Part shown: positions 16,236-24,609 of the stretch, piece after piece
Numbering within the stretch: the stretch's first letter is position 1
How the letters are laid out: each line of letters begins with the position of its first letter
Assembly (NCBI GenBank): GCA_024330265.1
Contig: JANDLT010000013.1
Location: 33,937 to 97,936, forward strand
Reading direction: 5' to 3'
From: Pyrinomonadaceae bacterium MAG19_C2-C3
Lineage (GTDB): Bacteria; Acidobacteriota; Blastocatellia; Pyrinomonadales; Pyrinomonadaceae
DNA length: 64,000 nt
The notes under the pieces: generated by a model
The model's input: only the letters and a program-made list of their open reading frames with translations
Database searches by the model: none
What the model was told of the DNA's origin: nothing
Position numbers and translations under genes: made by a program

Positions 16236-17900
16236 ATGAACCACACTCAACCTCAATCCCGCCGGAAACAATCAATCATCGCTTTTGCTCTCATCGCCGT
16301 CATCGTGTTGACGGGCGCGTGTGACACCGCGCGCAATAACAACACGACCACAGCATCGCAGAACGCCGCGAATATGATGAGTATGAACGGCAACATGAAC
16401 TCAAACATGAATGCGATGACGGTTGGACGCTTGGAAACTTTCTACGAGCATCAATCAGGATATGAACCGGAGCAGAACGTGCGCGGTGAAAATTACGAGC
16501 GCGTCGCGGAAAATCCTTTCCTTGAAGCCGCGCGCACGCCGCTTTCGACATTTTCGATTGATGTTGATACCGCGTCGTACAGCAACACGCGCCGCTTCAT
16601 CGGAGAAGGTACGAAGCCGCCGCCCGATGCGGTTCGTATCGAAGAATTCATCAACTATTTTACTTATGACTATCCGCAGCCCGTCGGAGATGCGCCGTTC
16701 TCCGTGACGACGGAAACGGCGCAGTGTCCATGGAATCCGCGCCATCGTCTCGTCCACATCGGTTTGCAAGGCAGACGGATTCAAAACGAAAACTTGCCGC
16801 CCGCGAACCTCGTTTTCCTGCTTGACGTTTCCGGCTCGATGCAGGACGCCGCGAAACTCCCGTTAGTCCAACGCGCCTTGAAAATCCTAGTTGAACAAAT
16901 GACCGCGCGTGACCGCATCAGCATCGTCGTTTATGCCGGAGCGAGTGGTCTGGCTTTGCCTTCCACATCCGGCGAACGGAAGCGCGACATCATCAACGCG
17001 ATTGATAATCTCGAAGCGGGCGGTTCGACCAACGGCGGCGAAGGCATCGAACTCGCTTACCGCATCGCAAGTCAAAACTTCATACAGGGCGGCACGAACC
17101 GCGTCATACTCGCCACCGACGGTGATTTCAATGTCGGCGTGACAAGCGAAAACGAACTCGTCCGGCTCATCGAAGAAAAACGGAAAGGCGGGGTGTTTCT
17201 TTCCGTCTTGGGATTCGGCACGGGCAATCTCAACGACGCGACGATGGAGAAACTCGCGGACAAGGGCAACGGCAATTACGCTTATATTGATTCTTTTGAA
17301 GAAGCCCGCAAAGTCTTCGGGCAGGAAATCGGCGGCACGCTCGTGGCGATTGCGAAGGACGTGAAAATTCAAGTCGAGTTTAATCCGTCGGCAGCCGCCG
17401 CGTATCGCCTTATCGGTTATGAAAACCGTTTGCTTGCCGACCGTGATTTTAACGACGACACGAAAGACGCGGGCGAAATCGGGGCGGGTAAAACCGTGAC
17501 CGCGCTCTACGAAGTCGTCCCTTACGGTGAACGTGTGGACGGAACGGACACCACGCCGCTCAAGTATCAACCAAACACCGGAAGCGGCGCGATGCGTGGC
17601 GGCGGTGAACTGATGACCGTGCAGTTGCGCTATAAAGAACCGGAGGGCGAGCAGAGCAAACTCCTGAGCATCGGGGTCGCGGACACAAATCAGGCGACGG
17701 ACACGGCATCGGAAAACTTCCGTTTCGCGGCGGCGGTCGCGGCTTTCGGGATGTTGCTCAAGGATTCACGTCATAAAGGCGCGGCGAATCTCAACAACGT
17801 CCGCCTCCTCGCGCAAAACTCAATCGGCGCGGATTTACACGGGCAGCGCGCCGAATTCGTCCGCCTCGTCGGAGAGGCTTCGCGCTTGAATGGCTTCTGA
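16236..17900 (+). CDS. vWA-domain lipoprotein, YfbK-like
   Basis: 554 residues from ATG 16236, which has GAAGGA 7 nt upstream. The signal peptide ends in lipobox LTGAC (Cys29), followed by an Asn/Met-rich linker. A YfbK-type N-terminal region covers about 95-180 (PLSTFSIDVDTASYSNTRRF). The vWA domain covers about 190-370 with a complete MIDAS: DVSGS (Asp197, Ser199, Ser201), GGSTNGG (Thr265) and ATDGD (Asp295). A DUF3520-like C-terminal region follows (ALYEVVPYGE). Such proteins bind partner proteins through a divalent metal at the envelope; the partner is unknown. Confidence 0.88.
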   Translation: MNHTQPQSRRKQSIIAFALIAVIVLTGACDTARNNNTTTASQNAANMMSMNGNMNSNMNAMTVGRLETFYEHQSGYEPEQNVRGENYERVAENPFLEAARTPLSTFSIDVDTASYSNTRRFIGEGTKPPPDAVRIEEFINYFTYDYPQPVGDAPFSVTTETAQCPWNPRHRLVHIGLQGRRIQNENLPPANLVFLLDVSGSMQDAAKLPLVQRALKILVEQMTARDRISIVVYAGASGLALPSTSGERKRDIINAIDNLEAGGSTNGGEGIELAYRIASQNFIQGGTNRVILATDGDFNVGVTSENELVRLIEEKRKGGVFLSVLGFGTGNLNDATMEKLADKGNGNYAYIDSFEEARKVFGQEIGGTLVAIAKDVKIQVEFNPSAAAAYRLIGYENRLLADRDFNDDTKDAGEIGAGKTVTALYEVVPYGERVDGTDTTPLKYQPNTGSGAMRGGGELMTVQLRYKEPEGEQSKLLSIGVADTNQATDTASENFRFAAAVAAFGMLLKDSRHKGAANLNNVRLLAQNSIGADLHGQRAEFVRLVGEASRLNGF

Positions 17901-18035
17901 TTGAAAACTCTGCGGTACTTCGGCGTCCGCCCTCAGCGCGTCTCTGCGTCAAAGAACTTTTTTAACGCAGAGTTCCGCAGAGTGAAGACGCAGAGTTCCG
18001 CAGAGAGGAAAGCCATTTTTTGAGATGGCTTCTAA
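17898..18035. repeat. CTCTGCG repeat element, copy 2
   Basis: It shares with 6985-7110 the start TTGAAAACTCTGCG, the middle TCTGCGTCAAAGAA...AACGCAGAG and the end CGCAGAGTTCCGCAGAG, then CCATTTTTTGAGAT. The left terminal repeat of copy 1 is missing, so this copy looks left-truncated. It begins on the stop codon of the vWA gene. ATGGCTTCT occurs at both ends (17890-17898 and 18025-18033). Confidence 0.6.
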
Positions 18036-18288
18036 CTTCGTCCCCACTTCTGCCAACTCATTCCACCGCTTTGACTTAACTACCGTTATGATGGTAGTTT
18101 AGCTGCATCCCAGACATCTGAATCAGGCTCGGTAGTAACACTCAAACGATTTTCTTCGACGCCGGTTCAAGCAGTTTGTATCGCTCAAGCGGTCATTGCT
18201 TTCGTCGTCAAAGATGCGTCGTGGCGCGTCCGTGCGTTTTGAGTGTGGGTTTGAGGCGCAAGGGATGTATTCAAGTAAAGGGCAAAAA
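18036..18288. other. Intergenic region upstream of the polysaccharide cluster
   Basis: It contains TTGACT (18071-18076) and the dyad AACTACC-N8-GGTAGTT (18078-18099), a possible operator next to a weak promoter. Otherwise I see nothing. Confidence 0.3.
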
Positions 18289-19503
18289 ATGAGTGAGACG
18301 GAACAACATAAGGACGAAGACCTGACGGCGGGGCGGCACGCGGGCGGACAGAAGTTCGATTTAGTGTGCCTTTCGCATTTGCGCTGGGACTTCGTTTATC
18401 AGCGTCCGCAACATCTTTTAGGTCGCGCCGCGCAAGCGGGTAATCGCGTCTTCTTTTTTGAGGAGCCGATTTTCGATGCCGACGAAGCCCGCCTCAACAC
18501 CGGAGCGCGCGATGAAGGCGTGATTGTCGCCGTCCCGCATCTGCCGCACGGCATGAGCGCGGAAGAAATCAATCGCACACTCGCCCGTCTGCTTGATGAA
18601 ATGCTGGCGGCGCACAAGGTTGACGATTTCGCCCTGTGGTATTACACGCCGATGGCACTTCAGTTTTCGTCGCATCTGCGCCCGCGCGTCACGATTTACG
18701 ATTGCATGGACGAGCTTTCGATGTTCAAAGGTGCTTCGCCGGAATTGCGCGACTACGAAAACAAACTTTTCAAACGCGCCGATTTGGTTTTCACCGGCGG
18801 GCAAAGCCTGTACGAAGCCAAGCGCGAACAGCATCCCGAACATGGAGCGATACACTGTTTTCCGAGCAGTGTGGATGTCGCGCATTTCGCGGTGGCACGC
18901 GGGGCGGTCGAAGAACCCGCCGACCAAGCCGGGATTCCCCGTCCGCGCTTCGGTTTTTTCGGCGTCGTGGATGAACGCTTCGACGTTGAATTATTGGGCG
19001 GATTGGCGAAGGCGCGCCCTGATTGGCAGTTCGTCATCATCGGTCCCGTCGTCAAAATTGACGAAGCGAGTTTGCCGCGCGAGGCGAACATTCATTATCT
19101 CGGCGGCAAAACTTACGCCGAACTCCCTTCATACATCGGCGGTTGGGACGTGGCAACGCTGCTTTTCGCGCGCAATGAATCCACGCGCTTTATCTCACCG
19201 ACGAAAACCCCCGAATACCTCGCCGCCGGACGCAACGTGATTTCGACTTCGATTCGTGATGTGGTGCGTCCTTACGGGGAGCAAAACTTAGTCAGTATCG
19301 CCGACACGGTTGATGATTTCACGCGCGCCGCCGATGTCGTTTTGCGTACAGACTTCGACCGCGCCGCGTGGTTAAATCGCGTTGATAATCAACTTAAACA
19401 AAATTCGTGGGATCGTACATGGCAGCGCATGAACGATTTGATTGGTGACCGTTTTGCGGCACACGATGAATCGGATACATCGCAAAACAGGCTGCATCGT
19501 TAG
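18289..19503 (+). CDS. Glycosyltransferase, GT-B fold
   Basis: 404 residues from ATG 18289, preceded by AAAGGG. The N-terminal half begins DLVCLSHLRWDFVYQRPQHL, typical of GT-B glycosyltransferases of exopolysaccharide clusters. The C-terminal half has RFGFFGVVDERFDVELL, WQFVIIGP, the acceptor-side IHYLGGKTYAELPSYI and KTPEYLAAGRNVIST, the sugar-nucleotide-binding region. It probably transfers a sugar to a lipid-linked or surface glycan at the cytoplasmic face of the membrane. It is followed by glf, which suggests galactofuranose-containing polysaccharide. Confidence 0.85.
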   Translation: MSETEQHKDEDLTAGRHAGGQKFDLVCLSHLRWDFVYQRPQHLLGRAAQAGNRVFFFEEPIFDADEARLNTGARDEGVIVAVPHLPHGMSAEEINRTLARLLDEMLAAHKVDDFALWYYTPMALQFSSHLRPRVTIYDCMDELSMFKGASPELRDYENKLFKRADLVFTGGQSLYEAKREQHPEHGAIHCFPSSVDVAHFAVARGAVEEPADQAGIPRPRFGFFGVVDERFDVELLGGLAKARPDWQFVIIGPVVKIDEASLPREANIHYLGGKTYAELPSYIGGWDVATLLFARNESTRFISPTKTPEYLAAGRNVISTSIRDVVRPYGEQNLVSIADTVDDFTRAADVVLRTDFDRAAWLNRVDNQLKQNSWDRTWQRMNDLIGDRFAAHDESDTSQNRLHR

Positions 19504-19668
19504 GTGGAACTTGGGCGAAAACCGGCTTGCGTGATTATCAAACACGCATAAAGAGGTTCGCGGTGGTGGTGAAAAATTGTGCGACGCCTCGCGTCACGGC
19601 TTAGAAATTGCCATGTTCAGGGCGCACTTGGGACTTACCGTACTAAAATCAAAGGGAGAGAACTTTAG

Positions 19669-20916
19669 ATGTTTGATTATTTAATTGTCGGTGCAGGGTT
19701 TGCGGGTAGTGTATTGGCAGAGCGTTTAGCGAACGGCTCGAACAAGCGGGTTTTGATTTGCGACAAGCGTTCGCACATCGGCGGCAATGCTTACGACGAG
19801 TATAACGAACACGGAATACTGATTCATCGCTACGGACCTCATATCTTCCACACCAATTCGCGCGACGTGTTCGAGTATCTTTCGCGCTTTACCGACTGGC
19901 GCAGTTATGAGCATCGTGTGCAGGCGAGCGTGGACGGGCAGTTAGTTCCGATGCCGATAAACCTTGACACGATAAATCAACTCTACGGTCTCAAACTCAC
20001 GTCTTTTGAACTGGAACAGTTTTTTGCCAACGTCGCCGAACCCGTCGAAAAACTTCGCACGTCGGAAGATGTCGTGGTTTCTAAAATCGGCAGGGAACTC
20101 TACGAAAAATTCTTCCGTAACTACACGCGCAAACAGTGGGACTTAGACCCTTCGGAACTCGATGCGTCGGTCACTTCGCGCGTCCCGACCAGAACCAACC
20201 GCGACAATCGTTACTTTACCGATTCGTATCAAGCGATGCCGCTTCACGGTTTTACGCGCATGTTCGAGCGTCTGCTTGACCACCCGAACATCTCCGTCAT
20301 GCTCAACACGGACTACCGCGACATCGAAGCGGTGATTCCGTACAAGCAGATGATTTACACGGGTCCCGTTGATTCTTATTTCGATTATCGCTACGGCAAA
20401 CTTCCGTATCGCTCATTGGAGTTCAAGCACGAAACGCACAACGTGGAAGTTTATCAACCCGCTCCGGTCGTCAATTTTCCGAACGAGCATCTATACACGC
20501 GCATCACCGAGTTCAAATACCTGACGGGTCAGGAACACGCCAAGACTTCGATTGTTTATGAATATCCGCGCGCCGAAGGCGACCCGTACTACCCGATTCC
20601 GCGCCCGGAAAATGCCGAAGTTTATAAGAAATACAAAGCCCTCGCCGATGCCACACAAGATGTACAGTTCGTCGGCAGACTCGCCACCTATCGCTATTAC
20701 AACATGGATCAAGTCGTCGCACAGGCTTTGACGACGTATGCCAAAATCATCGGCACGAAGCGTCAGGAAGCGACCGCCGCCATTGCCGCCAGCGCGACGA
20801 AGATGCCGACCATCGTTACGAAAACATATTCGTTGCCGTCGCCCATGACCATCAGCACCAACGGCGCGGCAACCGCCGCCGCCCGCGCGAAAGGTGCTTC
20901 AAGCGAAGCGGCGTAA
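19669..20916 (+). CDS. glf: UDP-galactopyranose mutase
   Basis: A 415-residue protein. It has the FAD-binding GxGxxG motif (LIVGAGFAGSVLAERL, residues 5-20), ICDKRSHIGGNAYD, and the Glf signature region YGPHIFHTNSRDVFEYLSRF. The KLPYRSLEFKHE and RLATYRYYNMDQVV segments close the active site. It converts UDP-galactopyranose to UDP-galactofuranose with reduced FAD. The last 35 residues are a low-complexity Ala/Thr tail not needed for the fold. AAAGGGAGAG gives a good ribosome binding site. Confidence 0.93.
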   Translation: MFDYLIVGAGFAGSVLAERLANGSNKRVLICDKRSHIGGNAYDEYNEHGILIHRYGPHIFHTNSRDVFEYLSRFTDWRSYEHRVQASVDGQLVPMPINLDTINQLYGLKLTSFELEQFFANVAEPVEKLRTSEDVVVSKIGRELYEKFFRNYTRKQWDLDPSELDASVTSRVPTRTNRDNRYFTDSYQAMPLHGFTRMFERLLDHPNISVMLNTDYRDIEAVIPYKQMIYTGPVDSYFDYRYGKLPYRSLEFKHETHNVEVYQPAPVVNFPNEHLYTRITEFKYLTGQEHAKTSIVYEYPRAEGDPYYPIPRPENAEVYKKYKALADATQDVQFVGRLATYRYYNMDQVVAQALTTYAKIIGTKRQEATAAIAASATKMPTIVTKTYSLPSPMTISTNGAATAAARAKGASSEAA

Positions 20917-21250
20917 TGCACTGTGCGGTGTTGTGAGTGCGAACACCGAAAATCCCAATCGCGCATGGGTCGTCACTTTTGAACTTCGACGACCCATGCG
21001 CGAGACATTTAACTTGAAAGATTTTTACCGGAAAGCGTGCTATCAATCGCTTCTCCGGCACGGCGTGCATCGTGTCTTTATCGTCGGCACGCGGATTGTC
21101 TCTGACCGCGAAACACAAATTAACTTGAGCCGTTTCCGAACAGGCGGTTGTCTGTAACCGATGAACGGCACAACCGGAAATCAACCAAGCACGGGTCAAC
21201 CACTTAGCCTAATTATTTCAGCCTAAGTTATCTAACAAGGAGAAATCGGG
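20917..21250. other. Intergenic region with a strong hairpin
   Basis: There is no convincing gene. A perfect 15-bp stem (20960-20974 with 20988-21002, arm CGCGCATGGGTCGTC) with a 13-nt loop lies 43 bp after glf. It lacks a T run, so it may be an mRNA 3'-end stabiliser or a weak terminator. An AAGGAGAA ribosome binding site for the next gene ends the region. Confidence 0.5.
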
Positions 21251-22039
21251 ATGTCATCACCAGCAACCAGCATCACAAACGTCGGAACTCGCTCCGACGA
21301 CAAAACGGACGCGACGCGCAACAAATCGTCGCGCAAACCATCGGTCAACGTCGGTAGCACAGAGCGCACGATTTCAACCGTCGGCGGCGCGGCACTCGCG
21401 CTTTACGGTTTGTCGCGCGGCAGTCTGGCTGGCATCGCCATCGCTGCCATCGGCGGCGGGCTTATCTATCGCGGCACAACCGGACACTGCAATGTCTATG
21501 AAGCCATCAACGTAGATACCGCGCACGGCAAACACGGCGGCGTCAGTGTGCCGGGAAACAGCGGCATTAAAGTCGAGAAAAGCATTACCATCAATAAACC
21601 GGCGAGCGAACTTTATAAATATTGGCGCAACTTCGAGAACTTGCCGCGCTTTATGGATCACCTCGAATCGGTCACTGTGTCGGGCGAGAAAAACTCTCAC
21701 TGGGTGGCGAAAGCTCCGGCGGGTACGACCGTCGAATGGGATGCCGAGATTATCAACGAAAAAGAGAACGAACTTATCGCGTGGCGTTCTTTGGAAGGCG
21801 CGGACGTGGACAATGCGGGCAGCGTGCGCTTTGAAGAAGCGACGGGCGGACGCGGCACAGTCGTCAAAGTCTCCATCGAATATAACCCGCCGGGCGGCAT
21901 CGTCGGCGCGACCATCGCCAAGCTGTTCGGTGAAGAACCAAACCAACAAGTTCAAGAAGATTTGCGCCGCTTCAAACAGGTCATGGAAACAGGCGCACGC
22001 TCCACAACCGAAGGACAATCGGCGGGCGCGGGACGGTAG
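21251..22039 (+). CDS. SRPBCC-domain membrane protein with DUF2892-like segment
   Basis: A 262-residue protein. A polar N-terminus is followed by a hydrophobic pair with GSTERTISTVGGAALALYGL and GSLAGIAIAAIGGGLIYRG, which resembles DUF2892. From about residue 110 there is an SRPBCC/START-like domain (VEKSITINKPASELYKYWRN, LPRFMDHLESV, TVEWDAEII, NPPGGIVGATIAKLFGEEP) of the polyketide-cyclase/coenzyme-Q-binding type. It probably binds a hydrophobic ligand at the membrane. This fusion is often found near stress-related dehydrogenases, as here. Confidence 0.85.
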   Translation: MSSPATSITNVGTRSDDKTDATRNKSSRKPSVNVGSTERTISTVGGAALALYGLSRGSLAGIAIAAIGGGLIYRGTTGHCNVYEAINVDTAHGKHGGVSVPGNSGIKVEKSITINKPASELYKYWRNFENLPRFMDHLESVTVSGEKNSHWVAKAPAGTTVEWDAEIINEKENELIAWRSLEGADVDNAGSVRFEEATGGRGTVVKVSIEYNPPGGIVGATIAKLFGEEPNQQVQEDLRRFKQVMETGARSTTEGQSAGAGR

Positions 22040-22160
22040 AAGGAAAGTAGAAAGTAGAAAGTAGAAAGTTCAGGACAGATTTTCGTACTTTCACCTTTCA
22101 CCTTTCACCTTTCACCTTTCACCTTTCACCTTTCACCTTTCACCTTTCTACTTTCTACTT
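22040..22160. repeat. Heptad tandem repeat CTTTCAC with flanking AAAGTAG/CTACTTT arms
   Basis: Eight perfect CTTTCAC units (22088-22143) are followed by variant CTTTCTA units. Upstream, GAAAGTA-type heptads (22043-22069) are complementary to the variant units, so the RNA could fold into a hairpin. It lies between the SRPBCC and alcohol dehydrogenase genes and ends 20 bp before the latter. Confidence 0.85.
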
Positions 22161-22180
22161 TATTAAGGGGGACACGTTAA

Positions 22181-23380
22181 ATGAAAGCGATATGTTGGTA
22201 CGGTAAAGACGATGTGCGTGTGGACACCGTTCCTGACCCGAAGATTCTCAATCAGAGCGACGCCGTTATTAAAATCACCTCGACCGCGATTTGCGGTTCT
22301 GATTTGCACCTTCTCAACGGCTACATTCCGACAATGCAAAAGGGTGACATACTCGGTCACGAGTTTATGGGCATCGTCGAAGAAACAGGCAGCGAAGTTA
22401 AAAACCTGAAGCGCGGCGACCGTGTAGTCGTGCCGTTCACCATCTCATGTGGTAATTGTTTCTTCTGTCAGAAAGAGATGTTCAGCCTTTGCGACAACTC
22501 GAACCCGAACGCATGGATGGCAGAAAAACTTTACGGTTATTCGCCGTCAGGATTATTTGGTTTCTCACATATGATGGGCGGTTATGCGGGCGGGCAAGCG
22601 GAGTATGCGCGCGTCCCGTTTGCCGATGTCGGACCTATCAAAGTTCCCGATGAACTCGAAGACGAACAGGTTCTGTTTCTATCGGACATTTTCCCGACCG
22701 CATACATGGCGGCGGAGAATTGCCGTATCGAACCCGGCGATACGGTGGCGATCTGGGGCGCGGGTCCCGTTGGACTTCTCGCTATCAAATCCGCGTTTAT
22801 GCTCGGCGCGGGGCGCGTCATCTCGATTGATTCGGTCGAAGAACGCATGGCTCTCGCGCGTCAGGCGGGCGCGGAAACGCTCGACTTCAATGATGAAGAG
22901 GGCGTGCTTGAATTATTGAAACAGAAGACGGGCGGGCGCGGACCAGATTCATGTCTCGATGCCGTCGGACTCGAAGCGCACGGCACGAGTATGGGGGCGA
23001 TTTACGACCGTATCAAAGCGACGGCGTTTTTGGCGACTGACCGCCCGAACGCTTTGCGACAAGCGATTGTGGGATGTCGCAAAGGCGGAACGGTTTCCGT
23101 TCCCGGTGTCTATGGCGGCTTGTTGGACAAGATGCCGATAGGGGCGGCGTTCAATAAAGCCTTGACGATAAAAATGGGACAAACGCACGTTCAGCATTAT
23201 CTCAAGCCGCTTCTCGCGCGCATTAAAGGCGGCGAGATTGACCCGTCGTTTATCATCACGCACCGTATGCGTCTCGAAGATGCGCCCGAAGGCTATGCGA
23301 GTTTCAAACATAAGCAGGACAACTGCATCAAGATTGTCTTGAAGCCGGGTCAATCGGCAGCAACAACCAACGGTCACTAA
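22181..23380 (+). CDS. Zinc-dependent alcohol dehydrogenase (MDR family)
   Basis: A 399-residue protein. Catalytic zinc ligands are Cys38 (AICGSDLH) and His60/Glu61 (GHEFMG). Structural zinc cysteines are 90, 93, 96 and 104 ([15 protein letters not shown]). The Rossmann motif is [14 protein letters not shown]. Length and insertions resemble glutathione-independent formaldehyde dehydrogenase-like enzymes, but the substrate is not determined. It oxidises an alcohol or aldehyde with NAD(P) in the cytosol. It precedes a small acidic protein and an SDR, which suggests a general stress module. Confidence 0.9.
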   Translation: MKAICWYGKDDVRVDTVPDPKILNQSDAVIKITSTAICGSDLHLLNGYIPTMQKGDILGHEFMGIVEETGSEVKNLKRGDRVVVPFTISCGNCFFCQKEMFSLCDNSNPNAWMAEKLYGYSPSGLFGFSHMMGGYAGGQAEYARVPFADVGPIKVPDELEDEQVLFLSDIFPTAYMAAENCRIEPGDTVAIWGAGPVGLLAIKSAFMLGAGRVISIDSVEERMALARQAGAETLDFNDEEGVLELLKQKTGGRGPDSCLDAVGLEAHGTSMGAIYDRIKATAFLATDRPNALRQAIVGCRKGGTVSVPGVYGGLLDKMPIGAAFNKALTIKMGQTHVQHYLKPLLARIKGGEIDPSFIITHRMRLEDAPEGYASFKHKQDNCIKIVLKPGQSAATTNGH

Positions 23381-23402
23381 ACTTCACGGAGGTTAAACCT
23401 AA

Positions 23403-23564
23403 ATGACACAAAGCGAAGAAGACAAAGAACAAGTAACGACCGCGCACGACACCACCGCAACGCAAGCGGGCGATCCGGGCAGAACGCCGGGCAGTGCCGA
23501 AGGCGACGAAGCGACGGTTGACGAAGCACTGGAGCAGCATGAGGCGAAAGAATCAAAAGACTAA
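23403..23564 (+). CDS. Small acidic hydrophilic protein (53 aa)
   Basis: ATG 23403 with a strong GGAGGTT site 10 nt upstream, 22 bp after the alcohol dehydrogenase gene. The product is very acidic and polar (MTQSEEDKEQ at the start, ALEQHEAKESKD at the end), with no hydrophobic core, so it is probably disordered. The excellent ribosome binding site and the tight spacing argue that it is real and co-transcribed. Function unknown. Confidence 0.6.
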   Translation: MTQSEEDKEQVTTAHDTTATQAGDPGRTPGSAEGDEATVDEALEQHEAKESKD

Positions 23565-23588
23565 ATCGTTTCTCTAAAAACTTAAATT

Positions 23589-23628
23589 CAATCGCTCCCG
23601 ATTCTCACACCAAAGACGGGAGCGATTG
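23589..23628 (+). terminator. Probable terminator
   Basis: A 12-bp perfect stem, CAATCGCTCCCG (23589-23600) with CGGGAGCGATTG (23617-23628), is followed by only AGTTT. It ends the alcohol dehydrogenase and small protein transcript. Confidence 0.55.
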
Positions 23629-23680
23629 AGTTTCCAACTGACACAAAATCTTAACTCTCTCGAACAAGGGGTCAAAAATA

Positions 23681-24556
23681 ATGCCGGAAGAAAAAGATGA
23701 CGCACAGGAACAACTCCAGCCACCACAACATCAAGACCATCAGCCGGGTATTGAGAGCGAGATGACGCCGCGCCCTGACGCCGTTGACGAAACGCGACGG
23801 GCAAGCGGAAAACTCGCGGGCAAAGTCGCGCTTATCACCGGCGGCGATAGCGGCATAGGGCGCGCCGTCGCCGCGCTGTTTGCTAAGGAAGGTGCGGATG
23901 TCGCCATCAGTTATCTTAACGAAGACGCGGACGCCGAAGAAACCAAACATCTTGTTGAAGCCGAAGGGCGCAAGTGCATACTTATCGCGGGCGACATCGG
24001 TGATGAACAAGTTTGCCGTGACGCGGTTGAGCGCACGGCGAAGGAACTCGGCGCGCTCGACATTCTCGTCAATAACGCCGCCGAACAACACCCGCAAGAT
24101 TCCATCGAAGACATCACCGCCGAACAGCTTGAGCGCACGTTTCGCACAAACATTTTCTCAATGTTCTTTATGACCAAAGCCGCTTTGAAACACTTCAAAG
24201 AAGGCAGTGCGATTATCAACACCGCTTCGGTCACGGCGTTCAAAGGCAGCCCGTCGCTGCTCGATTACTCGGCAACGAAAGGTGCGATTGTCGCCTTCAC
24301 GCGCTCGCTCTCGCAGTCACTGGTTGAGAAAGGGATTCGCGTTAATTCCGTCGCTCCGGGTCCGGTGTGGACGCCTCTGATTCCTTCGACGTTTCCCGAA
24401 GAGAAGGTGGCGCAGTTCGGTAAAGACGTACCTATGAAACGTCCCGGTCAGCCCGAAGAAATCGCACCCGCATACCTCTATCTGGCGTCGAAAGATTCGG
24501 CGTACATGAGCGGTCAAACCTTACACTTAAACGGCGGCGAAATCGTCAATGGTTGA
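23681..24556 (+). CDS. Short-chain dehydrogenase/reductase, YghA-like
   Basis: A 291-residue protein. A polar N-terminal extension of about 43 residues precedes the SDR core. The core has cofactor motif TGGDSGIG (53-60), DILVNNAAE (127-135), catalytic Ser183 (NTASVTAF) and Tyr196/Lys200 (DYSATKGA). The extension and the sequence around PSLLDYSATK place it with the YghA-type SDRs of stress regulons. It reduces a carbonyl with NAD(P)H; the substrate is unknown. Confidence 0.9.
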   Translation: MPEEKDDAQEQLQPPQHQDHQPGIESEMTPRPDAVDETRRASGKLAGKVALITGGDSGIGRAVAALFAKEGADVAISYLNEDADAEETKHLVEAEGRKCILIAGDIGDEQVCRDAVERTAKELGALDILVNNAAEQHPQDSIEDITAEQLERTFRTNIFSMFFMTKAALKHFKEGSAIINTASVTAFKGSPSLLDYSATKGAIVAFTRSLSQSLVEKGIRVNSVAPGPVWTPLIPSTFPEEKVAQFGKDVPMKRPGQPEEIAPAYLYLASKDSAYMSGQTLHLNGGEIVNG

Positions 24557-24609
24557 TAACCGCGACCGTGACAGTAAGGCATGGCACAGGCGACCGGAGA
24601 ACGAAATCT

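Noticed and set aside
16887..17570. 227-residue minus-strand frame
   Set aside because: It is a shadow of the vWA domain, whose MIDAS residues are on the plus strand.
20894..21157. 87-residue plus-strand frame after glf
   Set aside because: It begins inside glf, crosses the 15-bp hairpin and has no ribosome binding site or recognisable domain.
22088..22157. Possible CRISPR array
   Set aside because: The units are 7 bp and contiguous, without spacers, and no cas genes are nearby. It is a simple satellite.
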